Source: Paracidovorax sp031843945
GTDB taxonomy: Bacteria > Pseudomonadota > Gammaproteobacteria > Burkholderiales > Burkholderiaceae_C
Direction: 5' to 3'
Assembly: GCF_031843945.1 (NCBI RefSeq)
Contig: NZ_JAVTJJ010000007.1
Location: forward strand, 62,001 to 126,000
DNA: 64,000 nucleotides
Shown: piece after piece, positions 1-8,047 of the stretch
Layout of the letters: every line of letters begins with the position of its first letter
Position numbering within the stretch: the stretch's first letter is position 1
Position numbers and translations under genes: made by a program
The notes under the pieces: model-generated
Database searches by the model: none
Told to the model about the DNA's origin: nothing
What the model saw: only the letters and a program-made list of their open reading frames with translations

Positions 1-45
1 GTTGACGGGTTGTGCGGGGTTGGTGTTCTTGACTGCGACGTCCAT
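1..45 (-). CDS. 5' end of an unidentified gene, cut by the window edge
   Basis: Only the first 15 codons are present, reading MDVAVKNTNPAQPVN. The start is supported by a good ribosome binding site (CCAGGAG, then six bases, then ATG). It is transcribed away from the MarR-type gene that begins at 187, and such regulators often control the divergent neighbour, so it may be the target of that regulator. The product cannot be identified from 15 residues. The intergenic interval of about 140 bases must hold promoters for both genes. Confidence 0.6.
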   Translation of the reverse strand, partial: MDVAVKNTNPAQPVN

Positions 46-162
46 GGAAAACTCCTGGAAAAACAAGGGGGTTATGCGTTTCATCCGATCTGCTGTTAAG
101 CACAGGCTGGATGCTTGAACAGTAGTTTATGGGCGGGTTGCAAGGTTTCAAAGCAAATTTTG

Positions 163-177
163 GTCAGTTTGGCTGAC
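163..177. promoter_or_regulatory. Short inverted repeat upstream of the MarR gene
   Basis: GTCAG and CTGAC arms of five bases are separated by TTTGG, ten bases upstream of the MarR-family start codon and in the divergent interval. MarR proteins bind palindromes and usually regulate themselves, so this is a candidate operator. The arms are short and could be chance. Confidence 0.3.
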
Positions 178-186
178 AATCGACCC

Positions 187-690
187 ATGGCTGATTTGAC
201 TCACTCTCCGGCTGCCGGCGACAGCTGGCGGCACACCCACCTCGGCCGGCTGCTGGGTCATGCCATGCGGCGCTTCGACGCCCGTGTGCTGCAACTGATG
301 GCGCACGACGTAGAGGTGCCGCTGGCGCTGTCCAACCTGGCCGCGCGTGACCAGATCAGCGCGGCGCATGTGCACATCACGCGCCACCTGGCGCTCTCCG
401 GCGACCGGCTGACCGACCTGGCGCGCCGCGCGGGCATGACCAAGCAGGCCATGGCCAACCTGGTGGACCAGTGCGAGGCCTGGGGCTTGGTCACGCGCGA
501 GCCCGACCCGCTGGACGCCCGCGCACGCCGCGTGCGCTTCACGCCCACCGGGCTGGCCTGGCTGCAGGCTTTTCAGCGCGCCGTGGCGCAGGCTGAGGCG
601 GAGTTTCGCGATGCGGTCGGCCACGACGTGGCCACGGTGGTGGCCATTGGGCTGGAGGCTTATGCCGGCGGTGATGCGCCGGTGGACTGA
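187..690 (+). CDS. MarR-family transcriptional regulator
   Basis: A 167-residue winged-helix protein of usual MarR length. The central part (about residues 50-115) reads as the MarR DNA-binding domain: a helix ending LTDLARRAGMTKQAMANLV, then a wing region with REPDPLDARARRVRFTPTG, the DxRxxxxxLTxxG-like wing signature. Such dimers repress nearby genes and are released by small aromatic or phenolic ligands. I chose ATG at 187 because the upstream TTG at 115 would add a tail without family resemblance and would run through the probable promoter. It stands divergent from the truncated gene at the window edge. The ligand is unknown. Confidence 0.85.
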   Translation: MADLTHSPAAGDSWRHTHLGRLLGHAMRRFDARVLQLMAHDVEVPLALSNLAARDQISAAHVHITRHLALSGDRLTDLARRAGMTKQAMANLVDQCEAWGLVTREPDPLDARARRVRFTPTGLAWLQAFQRAVAQAEAEFRDAVGHDVATVVAIGLEAYAGGDAPVD

Positions 691-760
691 CGCCTAGAAT
701 CACCGCCACGCGCGGCGTGTCGAAGCTTCGACCCCAGACCGCGCACCAGGAGACCAACGC

Positions 761-1450
761 ATGCGAATTCTCATTGCCGAAGACGACCAGGTGCTGGCCG
801 ACGGCCTGCTGCGCACGCTGCGCGGATCGGGCGCGGTGGTCGACCATGTGGCCAGCGGCACCGAGGCCGACGCCGCGCTGCTGGCCAATAGCGAATTCGA
901 TCTGCTGATACTGGACCTGGGCCTGCCGCGCCTGCACGGCCTGGAGGTGCTCAAGCGCCTGCGCGGCCGGGGCTCGGCCATGCCGGTGCTGATCCTCACC
1001 GCCGCCGACAGCGTGGATGAGCGCGTCAAGGGCCTGGACTTCGGCGCCGACGATTACATGGCCAAGCCGTTTTCGCTGCAGGAGCTGGAAGCGCGCGTGC
1101 GGGCGCTGACCCGGCGCGGCATGGGCGGCACCACCAGCGTGATCCGCCACGGTCCGCTGGTGTACGACCAGGCCGGGCGCGTGGCCACCATCGACGGCCG
1201 CATGGTCGAGCTGTCGGCGCGCGAGCTGGGCTTGCTCGAGGTATTGCTGCAGCGCGCCGGCCGCCTGGTCAGCAAGGAACAACTGGTCGAGCGACTGTGC
1301 GAATGGGGCGAAGAGGTGAGCAACAACGCCATCGAGGTGTACATCCACCGCCTGCGCAAGAAGATCGAGCGCGGCCCGATCCGCATCGCCACGGTGCGCG
1401 GCCTGGGCTACTGCCTGGAAAAGGTCGCGCCCGAGCGCTCGGTGGCATGA
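761..1450 (+). CDS. OmpR/QseB-type two-component response regulator
   Basis: 229 residues. The N-terminal receiver domain has the acidic pair at D8-D9, the phosphoacceptor D52 in LLILDLGLP, T80 and K102 in YMAKPF. The C-terminal half is an OmpR-type winged helix (ELSARELGLLEVLLQ ... NAIEVYIHRLRKKI ... TVRGLGYCL). It should be phosphorylated by the kinase encoded at 1562 and act as a DNA-binding regulator in the cytoplasm. The two genes are separated by 111 bases containing an intergenic repeat, so the pair is probably one operon interrupted by that repeat. The regulated genes are not evident. Confidence 0.9.
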   Translation: MRILIAEDDQVLADGLLRTLRGSGAVVDHVASGTEADAALLANSEFDLLILDLGLPRLHGLEVLKRLRGRGSAMPVLILTAADSVDERVKGLDFGADDYMAKPFSLQELEARVRALTRRGMGGTTSVIRHGPLVYDQAGRVATIDGRMVELSARELGLLEVLLQRAGRLVSKEQLVERLCEWGEEVSNNAIEVYIHRLRKKIERGPIRIATVRGLGYCLEKVAPERSVA

Positions 1451-1515
1451 TTGCTCTTGTTTTTATAGCTACTCGCGCTTGACCATCAAGCGCTAGAGCC
1501 TTAAAACACCTCAAA
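1451..1515 (+). repeat. Intergenic AT-rich/GCGCTT hairpin repeat, copy 1
   Basis: Begins directly after the response-regulator stop: TTGCTCTTGTTTTTATAGCT, then GCGCTTgaccatcAAGCGC and TAGAGCC. It is one of nine loci in this window that share the arrangement TTGCTAT..ATAGCTA, a GCGCTT/AAGCGC hairpin, then TAGAGGCC and an ATTTGG-like tail. It lies between the regulator and its kinase. Confidence 0.8.
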
Positions 1516-1561
1516 CCCTACCACCCACCGCTCACCACCGTATGGCAGCCGAGCCCTTGGC

Positions 1562-3028
1562 GTGAAGATCTTCCAGCGCGAACAGCGCTCCCTGTTCGGC
1601 GAAATCCTCGACTGGATGCTCACGCCGCTCTTGCTGCTGTGGCCCGTCAGCCTGGCGCTGACCTGGCTGGTGGCGCAGGGGCTGGCCAACAAGCCGTTTG
1701 ACCGCGCGCTCGAATACAACGCCCACGCGCTGGCGCAGTTGGTCACCGTGCAGGACGACCGGGTGCAGTTCAACCTGCCGCAGCCCGCCAGCGAGATCCT
1801 GCGCGCCGACGAATCCGACATCGTCTACTACCAGGTCGTGTCGCCCGACGGCGCGTACCTGTCGGGCGAGCGCGAGCTGCCGAAGCCGCCCGACGACGAA
1901 AAGCCGTTCTCTGGCGAGGTGCGGCTGCGCGATGCCGAGCTGCGCGGCATCGACATCCGCATCGCCTACCTGTGGGTGCGCGTGCCGCTGCCCGGCGCGC
2001 CGGCGGCGCTGGTGCAGGTGGCCGAAACCCGTGAAAAGCGCAGCGTGCTGGCCACCGAAATCATCAAGGGCGTGATGCTGCCGCAGTTCGCCATATTGCC
2101 GCTGGCCGTGCTGCTGGTGTGGCTGGCGCTGGCGCGCGGCATCAAGCCGCTGTCGCAGCTGGAAGAGCGCATTCGCGCGCGCAAGCCCGACGATCTGTCG
2201 CCGCTCGACCACAAGGCCGTGCCGATGGAAGTGGCGCCGCTGGTCGACTCGGTCAACGATCTGCTGCGCCGGCTCAACGAATCCATCGCCACGCAAAAGC
2301 GCTTTCTTGCCGACGCCGCGCACCAGCTCAAGACGCCGCTGGCGGGCCTGCGCATGCAGGCCGACCTGGCGCAGCGCGAGGGCTCAGACACCGAGGCGCT
2401 GCGCCGCTCGCTGCAGCAGATCGGCCGCAGCAGCATGCGCGCCACGCACACCGTCAACCAGTTGCTGGCGCTGGCCCGGGCCGAGGGCGGCACCGGCATG
2501 GTTCGCCAGCCGGTGGACCTGGCGCGGCTTGTGATCGAAGTGGTGCGCGACAGCGTGCCGCGCGCATTGGAGCGGCACATCGACTTGGGGTACGAAGGCG
2601 CAGAGCCTGGCGCGCCCGGCGTCTGGATGCATGGCAACGCCACGCTGCTCAAAGAGCTCGCGCGCAACTTGCTGGACAACGCGATGAACTACACGCCCTC
2701 CAACGCAGGGCAGCCCGGCGTCATCACTGCGCGCGTGTTGGCCGACACCTTCGGCCACGTGCTGCTGCTGCAGATCGAAGACTCCGGCCCTGGCGTGCCC
2801 GAAAGTGAGCGCGACCTGATCTTCCAGCCGTTCTACCGCGCGCTGGGCACTGACGCCGACGGCTCGGGCCTGGGCCTGCCCATCGTGGTGGAAATCGCGC
2901 GCCAGCATGGCGCCACCGTGCGGCTGGACGACGCGCAGCCAGGGCATGTGCCGCCCGGCGCGCGATTCACGGTGCAGTTCGCGTCACAGCCGGCACCTGC
3001 GCCCAGGCACTCGACCGGTCTTGAATGA
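1562..3028 (+). CDS. Sensor histidine kinase (TctE/QseC-like)
   Basis: 488 residues, starting at GTG because no other start exists in frame. A first membrane helix (about 16-40) is followed by a periplasmic region resembling the 2CSK_N sensor domain, a second helix (about 180-195), a HAMP-like linker (RGIKPLSQLEERI), a HisKA domain with H254 in FLADAAHQLKTPL, and an ATPase domain with an N box (LARNLLDNAMNYTP) and G boxes (DSGPGVP, GSGLGLPIV). It would autophosphorylate and transfer phosphate to the regulator encoded just upstream. The signal is unknown; the family often senses carboxylates or quorum/adrenergic-type cues, but nothing here decides. A bidirectional terminator follows at once. 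Confidence 0.9.
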   Translation: MKIFQREQRSLFGEILDWMLTPLLLLWPVSLALTWLVAQGLANKPFDRALEYNAHALAQLVTVQDDRVQFNLPQPASEILRADESDIVYYQVVSPDGAYLSGERELPKPPDDEKPFSGEVRLRDAELRGIDIRIAYLWVRVPLPGAPAALVQVAETREKRSVLATEIIKGVMLPQFAILPLAVLLVWLALARGIKPLSQLEERIRARKPDDLSPLDHKAVPMEVAPLVDSVNDLLRRLNESIATQKRFLADAAHQLKTPLAGLRMQADLAQREGSDTEALRRSLQQIGRSSMRATHTVNQLLALARAEGGTGMVRQPVDLARLVIEVVRDSVPRALERHIDLGYEGAEPGAPGVWMHGNATLLKELARNLLDNAMNYTPSNAGQPGVITARVLADTFGHVLLLQIEDSGPGVPESERDLIFQPFYRALGTDADGSGLGLPIVVEIARQHGATVRLDDAQPGHVPPGARFTVQFASQPAPAPRHSTGLE

Positions 3029-3058
3029 AAAAAGCCCGCGCAGCAGGCGGGCTTTTTC
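3028..3058. terminator. Bidirectional rho-independent terminator
   Basis: A GCCCGC/GCGGGC stem with a short loop is flanked by an A run on the left and a T run on the right. It can therefore end both the kinase operon (+) and the DUF4148 gene coming from the other side (-). Confidence 0.85.
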
Positions 3059-3106
3059 TATGGTTGACCAGTGAGCACCCGCAGGGGCGCCCTCAAGTCA
3101 AGCCCA

Positions 3107-3490
3107 TCAGTTGGTCATCGGAACGGTGCGGCTTTCGTACACGGACGCCACGGCGCTGGTCTCGCCACCCAGGCGGCGGACTTCGGCCACGTACTCAGGG
3201 CCGCTGCGCATGCGTTGGTATTCGGCCAGGCGTTGGGCGTACAGCGGGTCGGCGGCTGGCGAGCCTTCACCCACCTGGTACTGGCCCAGGCCTGCCATCT
3301 GCCACAGGTTCCAGTCGGCCTGCACTTCGGCGCGAGACACCTGGCGCGACGTGTCCGACACCATCGCCACAGGCGTTGGGCCTGCCCACACTTCCTGGTT
3401 CACGGGTGCGCCGGACATGCTGCCTGCGGCGGATGCGCCGGTGGCTGCGATGGCGAGGGTAGCTGCTGCGATGAGGTGCTTGCTGTTCAT
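3107..3490 (-). CDS. Secreted DUF4148 family protein
   Basis: 127 residues. It starts with a Sec signal peptide (MNSKHLIAAATLAIAATGA, cleaved near ASAAG). The mature part carries the DUF4148 pattern: SRAEVQADWNLWQMAGL, DPLYAQRLAEYQRMRSGPEY and VAEVRRLGG. These are small periplasmic or secreted proteins, abundant in Burkholderiales, with no established biochemical role. ATG at 3490 has an AAGGAC ribosome site and places the signal peptide at the N terminus. A close paralogue lies about 400 bases upstream on the same strand (3907-4257), so this is a tandem duplication whose copies have diverged. Confidence 0.85.
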   Translation of the reverse strand: MNSKHLIAAATLAIAATGASAAGSMSGAPVNQEVWAGPTPVAMVSDTSRQVSRAEVQADWNLWQMAGLGQYQVGEGSPAADPLYAQRLAEYQRMRSGPEYVAEVRRLGGETSAVASVYESRTVPMTN

Positions 3491-3906
3491 GTTGGGAAGT
3501 CCTTTCGAGGTCACACGGTGAGTGCAAAAAAGCGGTTGTCGAAGCGCGATGGCAAGGCAGGGGAGCGATGTCTTCGCGTTTCGCAACGTGTTTGCTTTTT
3601 GCTGCGAGGAAGGTCAGTGTGGACTGCGATGCAGGCGCTGCGTTGTGCGAAAACGCAGGGATTCGTGTCAGGTCCAGTCCGACGCGCCTGTGCTCCCTGG
3701 CGCCGCCGGGCGTACGCCATCCGGTCGTTTCCCAATGACAAAGACAACGCCGCCGCAAGGCACTGGAGTGTTGATCTTCCAGGCCATTGCGGCGGCGTCG
3801 TGCGGCTGTTTCCAATCGCTCTGCAGCCATTGGGCTGCGCTTTTTTTGAACGCTGCTTACAGCGCTTGCATTCACATGCAGGTGCTGCGCGTGCTGATCG
3901 CGTCGA
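3491..3906. other. Gene-free interval between the two DUF4148 genes
   Basis: About 415 bases. The only open frames are short and lack homology-like features or ribosome sites. It probably holds the promoter of the downstream DUF4148 gene. No repeat element of the local family and no clear terminator were seen. Confidence 0.4.
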
Positions 3907-4257
3907 TCAGTTCACCGAGCGCTGCGATGCGGCGCCGGCGGTATTCACGCTGCCGCCCAGGCGCTGCACTTCAGCGACGTATTCAGGGCCGCTGCGCAGG
4001 CGTTGGTAAGCGGCCAGGCGTTGTGCGTAGGCGGGGTCGGCCACGTCGTTGTGGTCGCCGGCGTTGGCCTGGTTCAGGCCGGCACGGTTCCACAGGTTCA
4101 GTTCGGCCTGTACTTCAGCGCGAGAGAGCGACGCGCCCGAAGCCACAGGCTGGGCGCCGAACCATTCTTCTTGCGATGGGGCAGCAGCAGAAGCGGTGCC
4201 AGCAAAGGTGGTGGCGGCCAGGGCGGCAATGGCGAGGAGGTGCTTGGTGTTCTTCAT
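3907..4257 (-). CDS. Secreted DUF4148 family protein (paralogue)
   Basis: 116 residues with a signal peptide (MKNTKHLLAIAALAATTFA, cleavage near ASAAAP) and the DUF4148 core: LSRAEVQAELNLWNRAGLNQ, DPAYAQRLAAYQRLRSGPEY and VAEVQRLGGS. The match to the neighbour at 3107-3490 is strong over the core, while the segment before it differs. Function is unknown beyond export. The gene lies downstream of the cyclase gene (ends 4412) on the same strand, 154 bases away, and is probably transcribed separately. Confidence 0.85.
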   Translation of the reverse strand: MKNTKHLLAIAALAATTFAGTASAAAPSQEEWFGAQPVASGASLSRAEVQAELNLWNRAGLNQANAGDHNDVADPAYAQRLAAYQRLRSGPEYVAEVQRLGGSVNTAGAASQRSVN

Positions 4258-4411
4258 GACAGTGCTTTCTTCAGTGATCTACAGGGCGGAATTGCTCGCT
4301 GCATGGACTGAAGTGTGTGCTTTTGCCGCTTTGGCGTATGTGCGCAAACGCACAGCTTTTCGCAGTTGCCGCCGGAGTGAAAAGGGCGCTGCGGCGCAGC
4401 TTCTTTTCAGG

Positions 4412-6064
4412 TCATTCAGCGGGTGGCCACTGGTGCGCCGGGTGCGGCACGTGCAGCACCTGCAGCGGCTGCGAGCGCCCGCGCACCTGCACTTCCACGG
4501 GCGCGCCCAGCGCGTCGGCCACGCCCGCCTGGCGCGCAGCCTCCAGCGACAGCACCAGCCGCGCGGCAGCCACCTTGGAATAGTCTTGCAGCCGGCTGGC
4601 GGTGTTCACCACCTCGCCCACGGCGCTGAACGTGGTGGCCTCGCCATAGCCCACGCAGCCCAGGGCCACGCGGCCGGCGTGCAGGCCCATCCCGAAGTCC
4701 AGCGCATGGCCGAACTGCGACGAGAAGCCGGCTCCCCATTCGTCCATGCGCTGCTCGATCAGCGCAGCCGCCTGCACCGCCTGGCGGCAGGCAGTGGGCA
4801 GGTCGGTCTGCAGGCCGAAGATCGCCATCACGCTGTCGCCGATGAACTGGTTGGCCAGCCCGCCGCTGGCCTGCACCGCTGCGCCCACGCGGGCGAAGTA
4901 TTGGTCCAGCACCCAGGCCAAATCGAACGGCCACTGGCGTTCGGCCAGGCCCGACCAGCGCCGCAGGTCCACGAAAAGAATGGCTACCTGGCGCTCTTCG
5001 TCGGCTGGTGCAGCGGGCGGATTCGAGCGGGAATCGGCGCGAAAGAGCGGCGTGACGGAGATGTCACCGCGCGGGCGCAGCTGGCAGGCCAGCCGCACGT
5101 CGGGCGGCGCCTGCACGCGCGCCAGCGTCAGGCGCTCATCGCGCCCGGGCGGGGGTAGAACGCCCGGTGCGGCCTGCACGCGTACGCGGCAGGTGGAGCA
5201 GCGCGCCCGCCCGCCGCAGCGCGACAGGTGGGCGATGCCGTGGGCGCGGCTGGCTTCGAGCACGCTGAAGCCCAGCGGCACCTGCACGGCGCGGTCGGGG
5301 TAGCGCACGGTAATGGGGCCGCCGCCGCGCCACTGCCGCAGCGCGTCCCAGGCCCAGCGCAGCGCCAGCAGCGCGGCCAGCGCGAGCAGCCAGCCCATGC
5401 GCAGCTGGTCGGTCAGCTGGCCGGCGGCCTGCGCGCCCCCGGGCGTGGGGCGGGGCGATGGCGGCAGGCCGGCCCACTGCAGCTCGCGCGCCATCGCCAG
5501 CACGCCTAAAGCGGCCAGCACCGGCAGCAGCACCGCGCCGGTCAGCAGCAGCGGCTGCCAGCGCCGCCAGCCGGCACGCACGCGCAGCGCCAGGTGCAGG
5601 CCCAGGCAGCCGTGCGCCCAGGTGGCCGTCAGCAGCAGCCATTGCAGCGTGAGGCCCTCGGGCGTCCAGATGGCGCGCACGGTGCGCGCGTAGGTCGGCT
5701 CCACCGCCAGCCACTCCAAAGTCCAGCGCGTGCCTACCGCATGGGCGGCCAGCAGCAGCGGCAGGGCCAGGCCCAGCGTCAGCCGCACGGCTTCGATGGC
5801 CGGCATGCGCAGGCTGCGGCGCTGCCAGACCGCCACGCAGGCCATGGCGAAGTGCGCGGTGAACGCGCCGTAGAGCACCAGTGTGCCCAGCCACGTGCCC
5901 CAGGCGCCGTGCAGCCCCACGCGCAGGCCTTCAGCCGCTGCCAGCGACACCAGGCCCGTCGCATGGTTGGCCAGGTGCAGCGCCACGTAGACCCACAGCA
6001 CGATGCCGCTGACCCAGCGCACGTTGCGCAAGGAAGGCCAGGTCGATGAGTGGGGCAGATGCAT
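4412..6064 (-). CDS. cyaC: CyaC-type membrane nucleotide cyclase with heme-b-type anchor and [2Fe-2S] domain
   Basis: 550 residues in three parts. Residues 1-260 form about six membrane helices with histidines placed in helices (H30/H34, H71, H108, H151/H157), the four-histidine pattern of diheme-b quinone oxidoreductase anchors. Residues 260-335 form a plant-type ferredoxin domain with C283, C289, C292 and C327. Residues 355-530 form a class III cyclase domain with metal aspartates D366 and D410 and transition-state N487/R491. This order matches Sinorhizobium meliloti CyaC, reported as a quinone-redox-controlled adenylate cyclase. The base-recognition pair, normally Lys and Asp, is Q406 and E484 here, so the substrate is less certain. 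It is divergent from a Crp-like receptor gene, 120 bases apart. Confidence 0.85.
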   Translation of the reverse strand: MHLPHSSTWPSLRNVRWVSGIVLWVYVALHLANHATGLVSLAAAEGLRVGLHGAWGTWLGTLVLYGAFTAHFAMACVAVWQRRSLRMPAIEAVRLTLGLALPLLLAAHAVGTRWTLEWLAVEPTYARTVRAIWTPEGLTLQWLLLTATWAHGCLGLHLALRVRAGWRRWQPLLLTGAVLLPVLAALGVLAMARELQWAGLPPSPRPTPGGAQAAGQLTDQLRMGWLLALAALLALRWAWDALRQWRGGGPITVRYPDRAVQVPLGFSVLEASRAHGIAHLSRCGGRARCSTCRVRVQAAPGVLPPPGRDERLTLARVQAPPDVRLACQLRPRGDISVTPLFRADSRSNPPAAPADEERQVAILFVDLRRWSGLAERQWPFDLAWVLDQYFARVGAAVQASGGLANQFIGDSVMAIFGLQTDLPTACRQAVQAAALIEQRMDEWGAGFSSQFGHALDFGMGLHAGRVALGCVGYGEATTFSAVGEVVNTASRLQDYSKVAAARLVLSLEAARQAGVADALGAPVEVQVRGRSQPLQVLHVPHPAHQWPPAE

Positions 6065-6184
6065 GCGGTGGGTAAGGGTTTGCGCCGGGCGAGGCGACGC
6101 TGCGGCGGGGCGCTGAGCATAATGCGCCGCCGCATCGCCCGCTTCGCTCTCCTCTCATCGCGTGTTCGCCCCCACGCCCAGTCC

Positions 6185-6901
6185 ATGACCGCCTCCGCCC
6201 CCGCACGCTCCAGCCTGGCCCTGCGCCGCATCGCCCTGTTCGAGGGCCTGGGCGATGCCTGCCTGGACAGCATCGCCGCCGCCTGCGACTGGCGCACGGT
6301 AGAGGCGCGCCGGCCGCTCTTCACCCGCGCGTCGGACGGCGGCGAGGTCTACTTTCTCGTGTCCGGCCGCGCGCGCATCACCACCTATTCGGCCAGCGGG
6401 CGCGAGGTGGCGTTCCGCGATTGCGAGCCCGGCGAGCATTTCGGCGACCTGTCGGCGCTGGACGGCCTGCCGCGCTCGGTCGACGTGGTGACGCTGGAGC
6501 CCTCGCTGCTGGCCTGCCTGTCGCAGCAGGCGTTTCTGGAGCTGCTCCAGTGCGAGCCCGCCTTGGCCATGCGCATGATGCGCAACCTGACGCGGCTGGT
6601 GCGGCTGCTGACCGAGCGCGTGATCGACCTGAGCACGCTGGGCGTGCACACGCGCGTGCACACCGAGCTGCTGCGCCTGGCGCAGGAGGCGGGCGTGGCG
6701 CCGGACCACAGCGCGCGCATCGCGCCCGCACCGCCGCATGCGGAGCTGGCCAGCAAGATCAGCACGAACCGCGAACAGGTCACGCGCGAGTTGGGCGCCT
6801 TGAGGCGGCGCGGTGTGCTGAAAAAGGAAGGCGCGCACACGCTGGTGGTGACCGATGTGCGCTTGCTGGAAGCGCTGGTGGCTGCCGTGCGGGGCGATTG
6901 A
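6185..6901 (+). CDS. Crp/Fnr-family cyclic-nucleotide receptor regulator
   Basis: 238 residues. The N-terminal cyclic-nucleotide domain has a well-formed phosphate-binding cassette, FGDL (about residue 86) followed nine residues later by P96-R97-S98; arginine and serine are those that hold the cyclic phosphate in Crp. D88 replaces the usual glutamate. A dimer helix follows, then a helix-turn-helix (ELASKISTNREQVTRELGAL). There is no N-terminal cysteine cluster, so this is not an Fnr oxygen sensor. ATG at 6185 gives a usual Crp length; frames further upstream overlap the divergent promoter. It is divergently paired with the cyclase gene, suggesting it reads the cyclase product. A CATAAT box at 6117-6122 is a possible -10. 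Confidence 0.85.
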   Translation: MTASAPARSSLALRRIALFEGLGDACLDSIAAACDWRTVEARRPLFTRASDGGEVYFLVSGRARITTYSASGREVAFRDCEPGEHFGDLSALDGLPRSVDVVTLEPSLLACLSQQAFLELLQCEPALAMRMMRNLTRLVRLLTERVIDLSTLGVHTRVHTELLRLAQEAGVAPDHSARIAPAPPHAELASKISTNREQVTRELGALRRRGVLKKEGAHTLVVTDVRLLEALVAAVRGD

Positions 6902-6910
6902 CGGCGGTTA

Positions 6911-6978
6911 TTTGCTATTAAATTAATAGCTACTTGCGCTTGATGGGTAAGCGCTAGAAGCTTATTTGATTCAAATAT
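6911..6978 (+). repeat. Intergenic AT-rich/GCGCTT hairpin repeat, copy 2
   Basis: TTTGCTATTAAATTAATAGC, then GCGCTTgatgggtAAGCGC, TAGAAGC and a TTTGATTCAAAT tail. It lies between the convergent Crp-like gene and the LysR gene and begins nine bases after the Crp-like stop, so it may end transcription from both sides. Confidence 0.85.
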
Positions 6979-6991
6979 TCGCTGCGGCGCA

Positions 6992-7912
6992 TCAGGCGAA
7001 TGGGGCCAGCGCCTGCGGCGCCTCCAGTCCCAGCAGCCAGTCCCGAAAGCGCACCAGCGGCGCCAAGTGCGCTCGCGCTTCGGGGTAGCAGAGCCAGTAG
7101 CCCACGTCGCTGGTGTAGCCGCCCGCCGGCAGTGGCTCGGCCACTGTGCCGGCGGTGATCTCGTCCTGCACGAGGCAGCGCGGCACCAGCGCCACGCCCA
7201 TGCCCACCGACACCGCGCGAATCATGGTCTGGAACTGGTCGAACTGCGGGCCCGAGAGTGTGTTCTTCACCGGAACGCCGTGCGCCTCGCTCCAGCGCTG
7301 CCACGCCTCCGGCACCGTGACGTGGCGCATCAGGGTGCAGCGCGCCACGTCGCTCAGGGTGCGCACGTCCACCTCGCCCACGCCGCTGCGCGGCACGATC
7401 AGCGCCACGTCGTTGCCCGCCAGGTAGTGCGAGCGCGCGCCCGGCCAATGGCCGTCGCCAAAGAGGATGGAGCAGTCCAGCTCCGGGTCGGAAAAGTCGT
7501 AGCCGTGCACATAGGGCACGAAATGCAGCGTCAGCTGCGGGTGCAACTGCTGCAGCTGCGGCAGGCGCGGGATCAGCCACTTGGCCGCGAACGTGGGCAG
7601 CGCCGACAGGTGCAGCGCGCTGCCGCCGTCGCCGCCGCTGGTGATCAGCTCCAGCGTCACTGCCTCCAGCCGCGCCAGCAGCGCGCTCACCGCCTTCTCA
7701 TAGCGCTCGCCTGCGGGCGTGAGGGACAGGCGCTTGCGGCTGCGCTCGAAAAGGGCGATGCCCACCCAACGCTCCAGCTCCTGCACCTGCTTGCTGACGG
7801 CGCTCTGCGTCAGGTGCAGCGCCTCGGCAGCGCGGGAGATGCCGCCGAAGCGCGCCACGGTGCAAAAGGCGCGCAGCAGATGCAGCGGAGGATTCAGGCG
7901 GCGCAAGGACAT
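6992..7912 (-). CDS. LysR-family regulator (GcvA-like)
   Basis: 306 residues. The N-terminal helix-turn-helix reads FCTVARFGGISRAAEALHLT then QSAVSKQVQELE, typical of LysR proteins of the GcvA type. The rest is a periplasmic-binding-like effector domain (about residues 95-295). ATG at 7912 gives the standard start just ahead of the DNA-binding helix; an ATG at 7987 would put the start beyond the operator palindrome. It is divergent from the Bug receptor gene at 8048 and probably controls it and the linked amidohydrolase in response to their substrate or a metabolite. Confidence 0.9.
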   Translation of the reverse strand: MSLRRLNPPLHLLRAFCTVARFGGISRAAEALHLTQSAVSKQVQELERWVGIALFERSRKRLSLTPAGERYEKAVSALLARLEAVTLELITSGGDGGSALHLSALPTFAAKWLIPRLPQLQQLHPQLTLHFVPYVHGYDFSDPELDCSILFGDGHWPGARSHYLAGNDVALIVPRSGVGEVDVRTLSDVARCTLMRHVTVPEAWQRWSEAHGVPVKNTLSGPQFDQFQTMIRAVSVGMGVALVPRCLVQDEITAGTVAEPLPAGGYTSDVGYWLCYPEARAHLAPLVRFRDWLLGLEAPQALAPFA

Positions 7913-7953
7913 GGCGGGAAAAGGGATGGGTCGATCCGTGGGGAGATTTAAAT

Positions 7954-7970
7954 CATTCCGAATTGGAATG
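7954..7970. promoter_or_regulatory. LysR-type operator palindrome
   Basis: CATTCC and GGAATG arms surround GAATT, giving the T-N11-A pattern of LysR boxes (ATTCC-N5-GGAAT). It lies 42 bases upstream of the LysR start and 78 bases upstream of the Bug receptor start, the expected position for a site that controls both. Confidence 0.65.
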
Positions 7971-8047
7971 TTATCAGGCACAGCCATTGCTTTTTAGTCT
8001 GGGCCGACTCCGGTACTCTCACTCTCATATTCAAAGGAAGACCCTCC

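Noticed and set aside
115..186. Longer TTG start for the MarR gene
   Set aside because: The added residues do not resemble the family and would place the start inside the divergent promoter region.
3511..3747. Possible small gene between the DUF4148 genes
   Set aside because: No ribosome site and no protein-like composition.
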